A DNA stretch of 64,000 nucleotides from Clostridium drakei (GTDB lineage Bacteria > Bacillota > Clostridia > Clostridiales > Clostridiaceae): contig NZ_JIBU02000009.1 in the NCBI RefSeq assembly GCF_000633595.2, positions 1 to 64,000 of the forward strand. Reading direction: 5' to 3'. Shown here piece after piece: positions 34,744 to 43,807 of the stretch. The position numbers and the translations under genes were made by a program. The first letter of the stretch is position 1, and every line of letters starts with the position of its first letter. The notes below the pieces were generated by a model. The model ran no database searches. It had not been told where the DNA came from and saw only the letters and a list, made by a program, of their open reading frames with translations.

Positions 34744-36963
34744 ATGTATATGAATTTAAAACTTAAAATTAAATTTATAATAATGTTTTTAATAATTGTT
34801 TTAGTAATTCCATTTAGTTGTGTTTTTGCAGAAGGAGATAATAATTCCAGTGCAAGTTATGATATTCCAATATTTAAAGATGATCAAAAGTTAAGTTTGC
34901 CTAAAAATGTGGGTTCATATTGGTTTACAGTACCTAAAGGCTTTGATATTGGAGATGATTGTTATGTTCAGTTGCATTTTACTTTTTCCAATACTTTGAT
35001 TAGTACTCGTTCTAATATTACTATGCTTATTAATGATTATCCAGTTGAAACTCAGTGGACTTATGATATTCAAAAAGCTACTTCAGGTTGGTGGAATGTA
35101 AAATTCCCAACCTCTAAATTAAAAATAGATAGTATCAATGAGATTAAATTTCAAAGTAACCAAAGATCAATAGAAGGGGATTGTGCAGATATGGACAATC
35201 CAAGCAATTGGGTTGTTTTTCATAAGGATTCAAAATTACATGTAACAGTAAATAAGTATCCTGATGCTATATTATCAAATTTCCATTTAATATATTATGA
35301 TAATTTTTTGAAGAATAATGTTCTATCTACTGATTTCATATTACCTAAAGATATAGATGATAACTGTAAAGCTGCATTATTAAAAACAAGTTCTTCTATT
35401 GGAAAGGTATCTACTGGCAAGGACAATATAGATTATGGAGTATTCAGAGAAAGTGATACAGCTACAGGAAAAAATAAAGTGTTCGTAGGATTGTATTCAG
35501 CCTTTGCTAATATTAATAATTTTTTTAATCCAGAAGATAACAAATTATCAAAGGATGAAGGATACTTATCTATAAGGCAGCAAAGTGGAAACATTTATAA
35601 TACTTTAGTAACTGGAGAAAGTAAAGCTGGATTAAATAAAGCAGTAGATTTTATGTCTGATAATAGTCTTTTAAAGCAGGTTGCAGGTGATTCAATAAAA
35701 ATTAATTCTAATTTGAAATATACTCCTAGTATTACGCCTATTAACACCACCGGAGTCTACAAATTTTCTGATTTTGGATATTCTGATGTCAATTTGCAGG
35801 GAGCTTTTCATCAGAAATTGGATATGTCATTTATTCAACCAAAGGGAATACAAAGCCAAAAGGGTTCATATATTGATTTGAAGTTTAAGCATTCTAAAGT
35901 GCTAGATTCTGATAGATCAGCTATTACAGTATATATAAATGGAATGGCAGTAAACAGTGCAAAATTAACAGTTGCTAATGCAGAGGATGGTGCCTTGAAA
36001 ATTAACATACCTGAGAGTGCATTGAATTTACCAGAAATAAAAGTTTCTATAGAATGTTATAATTATTTAGGAAAAATTGATTGTTCTAAGGACTATTATG
36101 ATAGTGCGTGGACTGTTATAAATTCTGATTCCAAGTTATGCTTACTTTCTAAAGAAACAAGTATTCAACCTACTCTGCAAAAGTTTCCATTTTTTTATAC
36201 AAATTATTCTGATAAAGATACGCAGATAGCTATAGGAATGTGGAATACTTCAAATTTGTTTAATTTAAAAATAGCGTCAATGTTGGCAACTCGTATTGGT
36301 CAAAATACTGGAGAGGTATTTAATTGGGATATACTTGGAAAAGATGGTGAATTAACAGATAAGCAAAAGAATATGAATATGATATTTTTAGGGACATATG
36401 ATGATGTAAAAATGCCAGAAAGTATAAAGAAACAATTGGTAATAGTACCTTCAAAAAGTGGAAATTTAGATATAAAAAAAGAAGTTAATTTAATTCCTGA
36501 AGTATTAAAAAATAAAGTAGTATTTCAAGTTATAAGATCACCATGGGATACTTCAAAACGGGTGTATGTCATATTATGTGATAACAATATTAGTAGTTTG
36601 CAATTATTAGAATCTACATTTAGTGATAGAAGTATATTGTTAAAATTAGACGGACAAGTTACTGTAGTAGATACTGATAAAAAGATTCAAACTATAAACA
36701 TTAAGGAAACTGGAAGTGTTAAAGTTACTAAAACCTTATGGGAGCAAATAAAGTATGCTGAATTTAAAACACATATACCATGGTGGATATTACTAATCAT
36801 ACTTATAGGTATTATTTTTGGGATAGTGATGATAATTTATTTACGTAAAAGTAAGAATGAATTTAAGAAAAAAAGTGAAAAATTAAAAAGACAGGAAGGT
36901 TTTTTCTATGAAGATATTGAAGAAGATGAAGAAGCCAAGAATAATAAGGATAAACTTGAATAA
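34744..36963 (+). CDS. BcsB-like exopolysaccharide synthase co-subunit
   Basis: A 739-residue exported protein with GGAGG before the ATG. A signal peptide (to about SCVFAEG) is followed by two repeats of a carbohydrate-binding/flavodoxin-like layout typical of BcsB (TFSNTLISTRSNITMLIND and FKHSKVLDSDRSAITVYING). One C-terminal membrane segment (WWILLIILIGIIFGIVMII) and a short acidic tail complete it. BcsB guides the growing glucan from the BcsA channel. Here it should pair with the MshEN-GT2 synthase. Codon use and spacing (62 bases) place it in the same operon. Confidence 0.85.
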   Translation: MYMNLKLKIKFIIMFLIIVLVIPFSCVFAEGDNNSSASYDIPIFKDDQKLSLPKNVGSYWFTVPKGFDIGDDCYVQLHFTFSNTLISTRSNITMLINDYPVETQWTYDIQKATSGWWNVKFPTSKLKIDSINEIKFQSNQRSIEGDCADMDNPSNWVVFHKDSKLHVTVNKYPDAILSNFHLIYYDNFLKNNVLSTDFILPKDIDDNCKAALLKTSSSIGKVSTGKDNIDYGVFRESDTATGKNKVFVGLYSAFANINNFFNPEDNKLSKDEGYLSIRQQSGNIYNTLVTGESKAGLNKAVDFMSDNSLLKQVAGDSIKINSNLKYTPSITPINTTGVYKFSDFGYSDVNLQGAFHQKLDMSFIQPKGIQSQKGSYIDLKFKHSKVLDSDRSAITVYINGMAVNSAKLTVANAEDGALKINIPESALNLPEIKVSIECYNYLGKIDCSKDYYDSAWTVINSDSKLCLLSKETSIQPTLQKFPFFYTNYSDKDTQIAIGMWNTSNLFNLKIASMLATRIGQNTGEVFNWDILGKDGELTDKQKNMNMIFLGTYDDVKMPESIKKQLVIVPSKSGNLDIKKEVNLIPEVLKNKVVFQVIRSPWDTSKRVYVILCDNNISSLQLLESTFSDRSILLKLDGQVTVVDTDKKIQTINIKETGSVKVTKTLWEQIKYAEFKTHIPWWILLIILIGIIFGIVMIIYLRKSKNEFKKKSEKLKRQEGFFYEDIEEDEEAKNNKDKLE

Positions 36964-37075
36964 TGATTATGTTAAATACTTTAAGATTTTAGTGGGAACT
37001 TATTAAAGAATTTAATGTTAATTAAGTGAAATGAAAAAAATATCTTTAAATCTTTAAAAAATTATCAAAAAACTA

Positions 37076-37104
37076 TTGACTTATATTTATACAGTAACTA
37101 TAAT
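37076..37104 (+). promoter_or_regulatory. SigA-type promoter of the aspS-gatCAB operon
   Basis: TTGACT (37076-37081), 17 bases, then TATAAT (37099-37104). Transcription would start near 37111, just before the T-box leader. Confidence 0.85.
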
Positions 37105-37110
37105 ATAAAC

Positions 37111-37407
37111 ATAACTTGAAATGCTTAAGAAAAGCAATGATAGGGAGAGTAAATATAATTCAGATTCAGAGCGAATTCGGGAAGGTGGAAGCCGAATATG
37201 AAGATTATATTGAAGAACACCCTGGAGTATCTAACCGAAATTTTTATAAGAGTAGGCTTAGACGTATTCCCTATGTTACAAGGGATAGGTATCGATAAAT
37301 AAATTTTGTTATCTGTACTGATAAGAGATAGCTTTAAGGCTAAGTTAGGGTGGCACCACGGAATAGTATCCGTCCCTATACCGAAAGGTATAGAGACGGT
37401 TTTTTAT
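37111..37407 (+). promoter_or_regulatory. T-box leader 1 (Asn specifier likely)
   Basis: It has the T-box signature TAGGGTGGCACCACGG (37346-37361) and a terminator in which CCGTC (37370-37374) pairs with GACGG, followed by TTTTTT. Stem I spans about 37140-37235, with GAGAGTA and GGTGGAAGCC elements. The specifier region GAAGAACACC suggests codon AAC (Asn), fitting an operon that makes Asn-tRNA by transamidation. Uncharged tRNA would open the terminator. Confidence 0.85.
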
Positions 37408-37577
37408 ATTCAAAAACAAATTTAATTTATGCAAATGCATAAATTCCCTAATGAAGCGGTAACTCTTATTTTATTACGTATGTATTTTAAATATACGGGA
37501 TAAGTGTTTAAAGCTAAATTAGGGTGGCACCGCGAAGAAATTCGCCCCTGTATCTATTAGGATACAGGGGTTTTTTA
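37408..37577 (+). promoter_or_regulatory. T-box-like element 2 without a clear Stem I
   Basis: TAGGGTGGCACCGCG (37520-37534) and a terminator, CCCCTGTATC/GATACAGGGG followed by six T, form a second antiterminator-terminator. The preceding ~110 bases are too short for a standard Stem I and show no specifier-loop or AG-bulge motifs; they hold a TTTATGC/GCATAAA hairpin and a CGTAT/ATACG hairpin. Partial T-boxes in tandem are known in some Firmicutes. Confidence 0.7.
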
Positions 37578-37616
37578 TTTGGAAAATGGGAAATATATGT
37601 TTTAGGAGGCAATATT

Positions 37617-38900
37617 ATGGAAAGATTGTATGTAGAAAAAGTTAAGGAATCAGCTTCAGATGAAGTTTTAGTTCAAGGTTGGGTTCATAAAATAATTGAT
37701 TTTAAAAACTTCGGTTTTGTTCATTTGAGAGATAAGACAGGAATAATTCAACTAGTAGTTGGTAAAGAACTTCTAAAAGGATTAAGACTAGAAATGAGTT
37801 TAGAGGTTGTTGGAACTAGGGTAGCAAATGAAAAGGCTGTAGGTGGAATTGAGCTGCAGGTTAAGGAATTGAAAGTTCTAGGAAAAACTTATTATGATAA
37901 ACTTCCAATAACAGTAAATGAAAGAAAAAGTTCAGCTCATTTGGAAACACAATTAGATTATAGATATATAAGTTTAAGAAATCCGAAAACTAGAGCAGCT
38001 TTTAAGATTCAACAGGAAATAGTTACAGCTTTTAGAGAGTATTTATTAGAAAATGATTTTTCAGAAATTCATACACCAAAAATTTTAGGTGCAAGTACTG
38101 AAGGTGGGTCAGAAGTATTTACTATAAACTATTTTGACAAAAGAGCATTTTTAGCTCAAAGTCCACAGTTTTTTAAGCAAATGATGGTAGGCGCAGGATT
38201 TGAAAAAGTATTTGAAATAGCTCCAGCATATAGAGCAGAACTTCACAACACTTACAGACATTTAAATGAATATATAAGTCTTGATTTAGAAATGGGATTT
38301 ATAAAGGATGAAAATGACATTATGGATTTAGAAGAAGGCTTTATGAGACACTTATTCCAGCATTTAAAAAAGACTTGTCAAAAGGAATTAGAAATGTATG
38401 ATGTAAGTCTTCCAGAAAAAGTTGAAATTCCAAGAATACCTCTTGCAGAAGCTCATAAAATACTTTTAGAGAAGTATGGTAAGAGATCTCCAGTGGGAAA
38501 CATTGATGCTGAAGGAGAAGAACTTTTTGCAAAATATATAAAAGAAAAATATGATAGTGACTTTGTATTTTTAACAGCTTATCCAATTAAAAAGAGACCT
38601 ATGTATGCTATGCCAGATGAAGATGGAATGACAAAGAGCTTTGACCTTATATATAAAGGACTTGAAATAACTACTGGAGGTCAAAGAATACACGATTATG
38701 AAATGTTAAAAGAAAATATAAAGAAATTTGGATTTAATCCAGAAGATTATGGCTTCTATTTAGAAAGTTTTAGATATGGAATGCCACCGCACGGCGGATT
38801 GGCTATAGGACTTGAAAGAATTACAATGAAAATTCTTAACCTAAGCAATATAAGGGAAGCTACATTACTTCCAAGAGATATGAAGAGATTAGAGCCTTAG
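37617..38900 (+). CDS. aspS: Non-discriminating aspartyl-tRNA synthetase, archaeal type
   Basis: A 427-residue class II synthetase; start at the ATG after GGAGGC (an upstream frame start lies in the T-box terminator). OB-fold anticodon domain at about 1-105 (VQGWVHKI), then catalytic motifs: LDYRYISLRNP, SPQFFKQMMVGAGFEKVFEIAPAYRAE and GLERITM near the end. It lacks the bacterial GAD insertion, hence the archaeal-type AspS2. With gatCAB directly downstream it should charge Asp to both tRNA-Asp and tRNA-Asn. Confidence 0.9.
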   Translation: MERLYVEKVKESASDEVLVQGWVHKIIDFKNFGFVHLRDKTGIIQLVVGKELLKGLRLEMSLEVVGTRVANEKAVGGIELQVKELKVLGKTYYDKLPITVNERKSSAHLETQLDYRYISLRNPKTRAAFKIQQEIVTAFREYLLENDFSEIHTPKILGASTEGGSEVFTINYFDKRAFLAQSPQFFKQMMVGAGFEKVFEIAPAYRAELHNTYRHLNEYISLDLEMGFIKDENDIMDLEEGFMRHLFQHLKKTCQKELEMYDVSLPEKVEIPRIPLAEAHKILLEKYGKRSPVGNIDAEGEELFAKYIKEKYDSDFVFLTAYPIKKRPMYAMPDEDGMTKSFDLIYKGLEITTGGQRIHDYEMLKENIKKFGFNPEDYGFYLESFRYGMPPHGGLAIGLERITMKILNLSNIREATLLPRDMKRLEP

Positions 38901-38960
38901 GATATTTTTAAAAAATTAGTATTATAAAGTATCTTGGGTTAGAAATAGGAGGATTTAAAG

Positions 38961-39245
38961 ATGATAAGCATTGATGAGGTTAAATATATTGCAAAGCTTG
39001 CAAAACTTAAAGTTACTGATGAAGAAGCAGAAAAAATGGCTAAAGACTTTGAAGGAATATTAGGACATTTTGCATCTATAGATAAATTTGATTTAAGCGG
39101 CGTAGATTTGAATAAATATGAAGATGGATTAAAATCCTTTGTCAGAGAAGATGAAGTAAAAGTTTATGAAGAGAAGAAAAAATTATTCCAGAACGTTAAA
39201 AGCATGAGAGACGTTTACGTTGAAGTTCCAAAGATAATAGAATAA
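38961..39245 (+). CDS. gatC: Aspartyl/glutamyl-tRNA amidotransferase subunit C
   Basis: A 94-residue protein with AGGAGG before the ATG. It begins with the GatC signature (IDEVKYIAKLAKLKVTDEE) and ends with the VPKIIE tail. GatC wraps around and stabilises GatA-GatB. It is spaced 60 bases after aspS and 78 before gatA. Confidence 0.93.
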   Translation: MISIDEVKYIAKLAKLKVTDEEAEKMAKDFEGILGHFASIDKFDLSGVDLNKYEDGLKSFVREDEVKVYEEKKKLFQNVKSMRDVYVEVPKIIE

Positions 39246-39323
39246 TTAAAGTAGAATTAAGGTGCTTTAACCTTTTAAAATGCCTTGATTCTCACTCTAA
39301 TTTAAAATCAGGAGGTTGTAAAT

Positions 39324-40784
39324 ATGGAAATACAAGCTATGACAGCTTTTGAAATAAAAAAAGGGATAGAAGAAGGAAAATTTACTTCAGAAGAAATCGT
39401 AAAAAAGCTTTTTGAAAGAATAAAAGAAGTAGATCCAAAGGTGGAAGCATATATTACACTTTGTGAAGAAGAAGCTGTAAAATCAGCTAAAGCAGTTGAT
39501 GAAAAAGTTAAAAATGGAGAAAAGCTAGGAAAATTTGCAGGAGTACCTATTGCAATTAAAGATAACATATGTACAGATGGAATAAAAACTACTTGTGCCT
39601 CAAAAATGTTAGGAGATTTTATTCCTCCATATGATGCTACTGTAATTGAAAAATTGAAAGCAGAAGATGCAGTTATCATAGGAAAAACTAATATGGATGA
39701 GTTTGCTATGGGATCTTCTACAGAAAATTCAGCTTTCATGAAAACTAAAAATCCATGGGATTTTAAAAGAGTTCCTGGTGGATCTTCAGGTGGATCTGCT
39801 GCAGTAGTAGCAGCTGGAATTGCACCAGTGTCATTAGGTTCTGATACTGGTGGTTCAATTCGTCAGCCAGCAGCCTTTTGTGGAGTAGTTGGATTAAAGC
39901 CAACTTATGGATTAATATCAAGATTTGGACTTGTAGCTTTTGCATCATCTCTTGATCAAATAGGACCTTTTGGAAAGACAGTTGAAGATTGTGCAATGAC
40001 ATTAGAAACTATAGCAGGTTATGATAAAATGGATAGCACTAGTTCAAGAAAAGAAGTCGAAACAGATTATTTAAGTGCATTAGATGGAAGTGTTAAAGGA
40101 TTAAAAATAGGAGTTCCTAAGGAATTCTTTGGAAAAGGCTTAAATGAAGAAATAAAAGCTTGTCTTGAAAATGTTATGGAAAAACTTAGAGAAATGGGTG
40201 CTGTTGTTGAAGAAACTACTATGCCTATAACAGAAGAAGGACTTTCTTCTTATTATATAATATCTTCAGCAGAAGCTAGTTCAAACTTGGATAGATATGA
40301 TGGAATAAGATATGGATATAGAGCAAAGGATTATGAATCTGTTGATGATTTAATGGCACAAACAAGAACAGAAGCCTTCGGAAAAGAAGTTAAGAGAAGA
40401 ATTATGCTTGGAACATATGCATTATCTTCTGGTTACTATGATGCTTATTACAATAGAGCTCAAAAACTTCGAAAAGAAATAACAAGACAGTTTAAAGAAA
40501 CTCTTGAAAAATATGATTTAATATTGAGTCCAACTTCACCTGTACTTCCATTCTTAAGTGGAGAAAAGAGTGAAAATCCTATGGAAATGTATCTTGCAGA
40601 TATATACACTGTAAACATCAACTTAGCTGGAGTTCCAGCACTGTCTCTTCCTTGTGGATTTAGTAAAGAAGGACTTCCAATAGGAATTCAAATCATAGGA
40701 CCTCATTTTGGAGAAAAGAAAATATTAAAGGCTGCTTATGCACTTGAAAAAGAACTTAAAGTAGATACTTTAGCTATAAAGTAA
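39324..40784 (+). CDS. gatA: Aspartyl/glutamyl-tRNA amidotransferase subunit A
   Basis: A 486-residue amidase with AGGAGG upstream. The Ser-cisSer-Lys triad is visible: Lys in PIAIKDNI, Ser in PGGSSGGSAA and Ser in SDTGGSIRQPA. It releases ammonia from glutamine or asparagine for GatB to use on Asp-tRNA-Asn and Glu-tRNA-Gln. Full family length. Confidence 0.96.
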   Translation: MEIQAMTAFEIKKGIEEGKFTSEEIVKKLFERIKEVDPKVEAYITLCEEEAVKSAKAVDEKVKNGEKLGKFAGVPIAIKDNICTDGIKTTCASKMLGDFIPPYDATVIEKLKAEDAVIIGKTNMDEFAMGSSTENSAFMKTKNPWDFKRVPGGSSGGSAAVVAAGIAPVSLGSDTGGSIRQPAAFCGVVGLKPTYGLISRFGLVAFASSLDQIGPFGKTVEDCAMTLETIAGYDKMDSTSSRKEVETDYLSALDGSVKGLKIGVPKEFFGKGLNEEIKACLENVMEKLREMGAVVEETTMPITEEGLSSYYIISSAEASSNLDRYDGIRYGYRAKDYESVDDLMAQTRTEAFGKEVKRRIMLGTYALSSGYYDAYYNRAQKLRKEITRQFKETLEKYDLILSPTSPVLPFLSGEKSENPMEMYLADIYTVNINLAGVPALSLPCGFSKEGLPIGIQIIGPHFGEKKILKAAYALEKELKVDTLAIK

Positions 40785-40803
40785 GCAGAAGGGAGAAAAA
40801 ATT

Positions 40804-42243
40804 ATGAGTTATGAAACAATAATTGGTTTGGAAATACACGCTGAATTGAATACAAAGACAAAAATATTTTGCAACTGTTCTACTAAGTTTGGGTCTGAGC
40901 CTAACAGCAATACATGTCCAGTATGTTTAGGATTGCCAGGAACATTACCTGTTTTGAATGAAGAAGTAATTAACTTAGCTATAAAAGCTGGTAAGGTTTT
41001 AAACTGTAAAATAAATAAGTTAAACAAAATGGACAGAAAAAATTACTTTTATCCAGATCTTACAAAATCTTATCAAATTTCTCAGTTTGATTTGCCAATC
41101 TGCAGTGGAGGGTATCTTGAATTTGAATTAGATGGAGTTAAAAAGAAAGTAAGATTAAACAGAATACACATAGAAGAAGATCCAGCAAAACTTACTCATT
41201 TGGAAGATGAACCATTTTCATTAATAGACTATAATCGTGCAGGAATGCCACTAGCAGAAATAGTTACAGAGCCAGATATTCATTCACCAGCAGAAGCAGT
41301 AGCTTTTCTTAAGACATTAAAATCACTGCTTGAATATGCAGAAGTGTCAGACTGTAGAATGGATCAAGGATCTATGAGATGTGATGCTAATATATCTTTA
41401 AGACCAGTTGGACAGGAAGAATTCAATACTAAGGTAGAAATTAAAAACATAAACTCCTTTAAAGAAGTTCAAAAAGCATTAGAAAAGGAACAAAAAAGAC
41501 AACAAGAGCTTTATAATTTTGGAGAAGGAGATAAAATAAAGCAGGAAACTAGAAGATGGGATAGCGGAAAGGGAAGAACTATTCCTATGAGATCTAAGGA
41601 AGATGCTGATGATTATAGATATTTCCCAGATCCAGATTTAGTACCAATAGTTATTAGTGACAATCAAATAGAAGGTATAGAGAAAACTATTCCAGAGCTT
41701 GCACCAGAGAAGAAAATTAGATTCATGGAGCAATTTAAGCTTACAGAAAAAGAAGTAGATATTTTAGTTTCTGATAAGGCATTAAGTCATTTCTATGAAG
41801 ATGTTGTAGCACTTGGAGCAGATGCAAAAACTGCTGCAAATTGGATTTTAGCTGAAGTGCTTAGAATACTCAAAGAAAAAGAAATGGAAAGCACTGACAT
41901 GACTCTTAAACCAGAGATGCTTTGTAAACTTATAAAGTTAATAGGTGAAGGAAAGATAAGTAATACAGCAGGAAAAGAAGTATTCAATGAAATGTTTGAT
42001 TCAGGAAAAGATCCTGAAGGAATAGTAAAGGAAAAAGGACTTTCTCAAATAAGTTCATCAGATGTACTTGAAAAGATAGTAGATGAAGTTTTAAGCGCTA
42101 ACCCTAAATCAATAGAAGATTATAAGAGCGGTAAACAGCAGGCAGCTGGATTCTTAATGGGGCAAGTAATGAAGGCTTCAAAGGGGCAAGCAAATCCTAA
42201 GATGGCAAAGGAACTTATTGAAACTAAATTAAAATCTATGTAG
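40804..42243 (+). CDS. gatB: Aspartyl/glutamyl-tRNA amidotransferase subunit B
   Basis: A 479-residue protein, 20 bases after gatA. It has the GatB start (YETIIGLEIHAEL), the zinc cluster (IFCNCSTKFG and NTCPVCLGLPG), and a C-terminal YqeY-like helical tail (GFLMGQVMKASKGQANPK). GatB activates the misacylated tRNA with ATP and receives ammonia from GatA. Confidence 0.96.
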   Translation: MSYETIIGLEIHAELNTKTKIFCNCSTKFGSEPNSNTCPVCLGLPGTLPVLNEEVINLAIKAGKVLNCKINKLNKMDRKNYFYPDLTKSYQISQFDLPICSGGYLEFELDGVKKKVRLNRIHIEEDPAKLTHLEDEPFSLIDYNRAGMPLAEIVTEPDIHSPAEAVAFLKTLKSLLEYAEVSDCRMDQGSMRCDANISLRPVGQEEFNTKVEIKNINSFKEVQKALEKEQKRQQELYNFGEGDKIKQETRRWDSGKGRTIPMRSKEDADDYRYFPDPDLVPIVISDNQIEGIEKTIPELAPEKKIRFMEQFKLTEKEVDILVSDKALSHFYEDVVALGADAKTAANWILAEVLRILKEKEMESTDMTLKPEMLCKLIKLIGEGKISNTAGKEVFNEMFDSGKDPEGIVKEKGLSQISSSDVLEKIVDEVLSANPKSIEDYKSGKQQAAGFLMGQVMKASKGQANPKMAKELIETKLKSM

Positions 42244-42250
42244 AGTAATA

Positions 42251-42294
42251 AAAGCTATGAAATTTAGGTTCACACCGTAATTTCATAGCTTTTT
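42251..42294 (+). terminator. Bidirectional terminator between gatB and modC
   Basis: AAAGCTATGAAATT (42251-42264) is exactly complementary to 42279-42292, with A and T flanks serving both strands. Confidence 0.9.
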
Positions 42295-42297
42295 AAA

Positions 42298-42975
42298 TTA
42301 TTCAACAGAAACACTGACTTCTAAATTGTTAGTATTTTCACACTCTTTAATTTTTCCATAATCTATGTGAATTATTTTATCACCTAATAAACGAGCTTCT
42401 TCAGGATTGTGTGTAACTAAAATAACGTCTATGGAATACATCTTTTTTAACTGTAAAAATTCATCATATACTATGGATTTAGTTTGTGCATCTAGAGCTG
42501 AAAAAGGTTCATCTAAAAGAAGAACATCGGGTTTTATAGATAAGGCCCTAGCTAATGCAACTCTTTGTTTTTCGCCACCTGATATTTGCTTTGGATATCT
42601 CCTTTTTAAATGATCAATATTAAAAACCTTCATAATATGTTCAATGTAGCTGGTATCTTTTAAGTTTTTGCATTGTAAGCCAAATAATATGTTTTTTTCT
42701 ATGGTCATATGAGGAAAGAGAGCATAATTTTGAAATACATAACCTATATTTCTATCTTTAATTTTCATGTTTATATTTTTTTTAGAAGAAAATATAGCTT
42801 CATTACCTACGGATATTTCACCTTTTTCAGGAGTTTTTATACCAGATATACAATCTAAAATTGTAGTTTTACCAGAACCTGAGTGTCCTTGTATAACAAG
42901 CACTTCTTTATTAAGGGAAAAATTTACATCTAAATCAAAACAATACATCTTTTTAAATATTCTAACGTTAAGCAT
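42298..42975 (-). CDS. modC: Molybdate-type ABC importer ATPase
   Basis: A 225-residue ATPase, start at the second ATG after AAGGATGG. Walker A is GHSGSGKT, signature ISGGEKQR and Walker B LLLDEPFSAL. It is short and lacks the C-terminal molybdate-binding TOBE domain of many ModC proteins. A stand-alone molbindin at 45220 might compensate. The permease gene lies directly upstream. Confidence 0.82.
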   Translation of the reverse strand: MLNVRIFKKMYCFDLDVNFSLNKEVLVIQGHSGSGKTTILDCISGIKTPEKGEISVGNEAIFSSKKNINMKIKDRNIGYVFQNYALFPHMTIEKNILFGLQCKNLKDTSYIEHIMKVFNIDHLKRRYPKQISGGEKQRVALARALSIKPDVLLLDEPFSALDAQTKSIVYDEFLQLKKMYSIDVILVTHNPEEARLLGDKIIHIDYGKIKECENTNNLEVSVSVE

Positions 42976-42993
42976 AAAATCCATCCTTAAATA

Positions 42994-43653
42994 TTATTTG
43001 CAGTTCCGCTTTGTCCACATGTTAAGACTATATATGGTTGTGAAACTGAAAATTAAAACTATTAACACAAGTATATTAGCAGTTCTGTTATCTCCACTTT
43101 CCACAGCAAAATATATAGCAGTAGGAATGGTTTGTGTTTTCCCTGGAATATTTCCAGCTATCATTAATGTAGCACCAAATTCTCCTAGGGCTCTAGCAAA
43201 AGATAGAACTAAACCACTTATTATACCTGGTAAGGCCAGTGGCAATGTTATTTTAAAAAATACTTTAAGTTCACTAGCACCTAATGTTCTTGCAGCGTTT
43301 TCACAGACTTTGTCCATATTTATGAAAGCTGCTTTGCAGCTTTGGTACATTAAAGGAAGAGAAACAACAAAGGAAGCTATACAAGCAGCAATTAGAGTAA
43401 AGATTATGCTTTTATTAAAAATATTTAGAATAATTTTACCAATAAAACCGTACTTACCTAATATAACCAAAAGACCATATCCTACAACTGAAGGAGGTAA
43501 TACCATAGGTAAAATTACTAAAACTTCTAGAATATCTTTACCCTTAAAGTCGTATTTTGTAAATAGTCTAGCTAAAGCAATTCCTACTATACATGTAAAA
43601 AGTGTGGAAACTAAAGAAACTTTTAAAGAAATAATTATTGGACTTAGTATCAT
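42994..43653 (-). CDS. modB: Molybdate-type ABC importer permease
   Basis: A 219-residue permease with five hydrophobic segments and the EAA-type loop (ENAARTLGASELKVFFKITLP), plus ALGEFGATLMIAGNIPGKTQT, which is characteristic of ModB. The ATG at 43653 is preferred over a TTG nine bases earlier that abuts the ribosome binding site. Tungstate uptake is also possible. No ModA binding protein is present in the window. Confidence 0.82.
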   Translation of the reverse strand: MILSPIIISLKVSLVSTLFTCIVGIALARLFTKYDFKGKDILEVLVILPMVLPPSVVGYGLLVILGKYGFIGKIILNIFNKSIIFTLIAACIASFVVSLPLMYQSCKAAFINMDKVCENAARTLGASELKVFFKITLPLALPGIISGLVLSFARALGEFGATLMIAGNIPGKTQTIPTAIYFAVESGDNRTANILVLIVLIFSFTTIYSLNMWTKRNCK

Positions 43654-43807
43654 ATGTAACAACCCACTTCTGTTTATTTTTCAATTCGTTATACTAATAA
43701 TAGTTTAACGCAATAATCTTTTTATGTAAACAATTAAATTTGTACCAAAGCTGCTATATATAAAAATTCTATCATTTTTTATTGGAAGATTTCAATTTTA
43801 TATAAGT

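Noticed and set aside
37116-37298. A 60-codon frame within the first T-box leader
   Set aside because: It overlaps Stem I and the specifier region of the T-box and has no credible ribosome binding site; the RNA explanation is sufficient.
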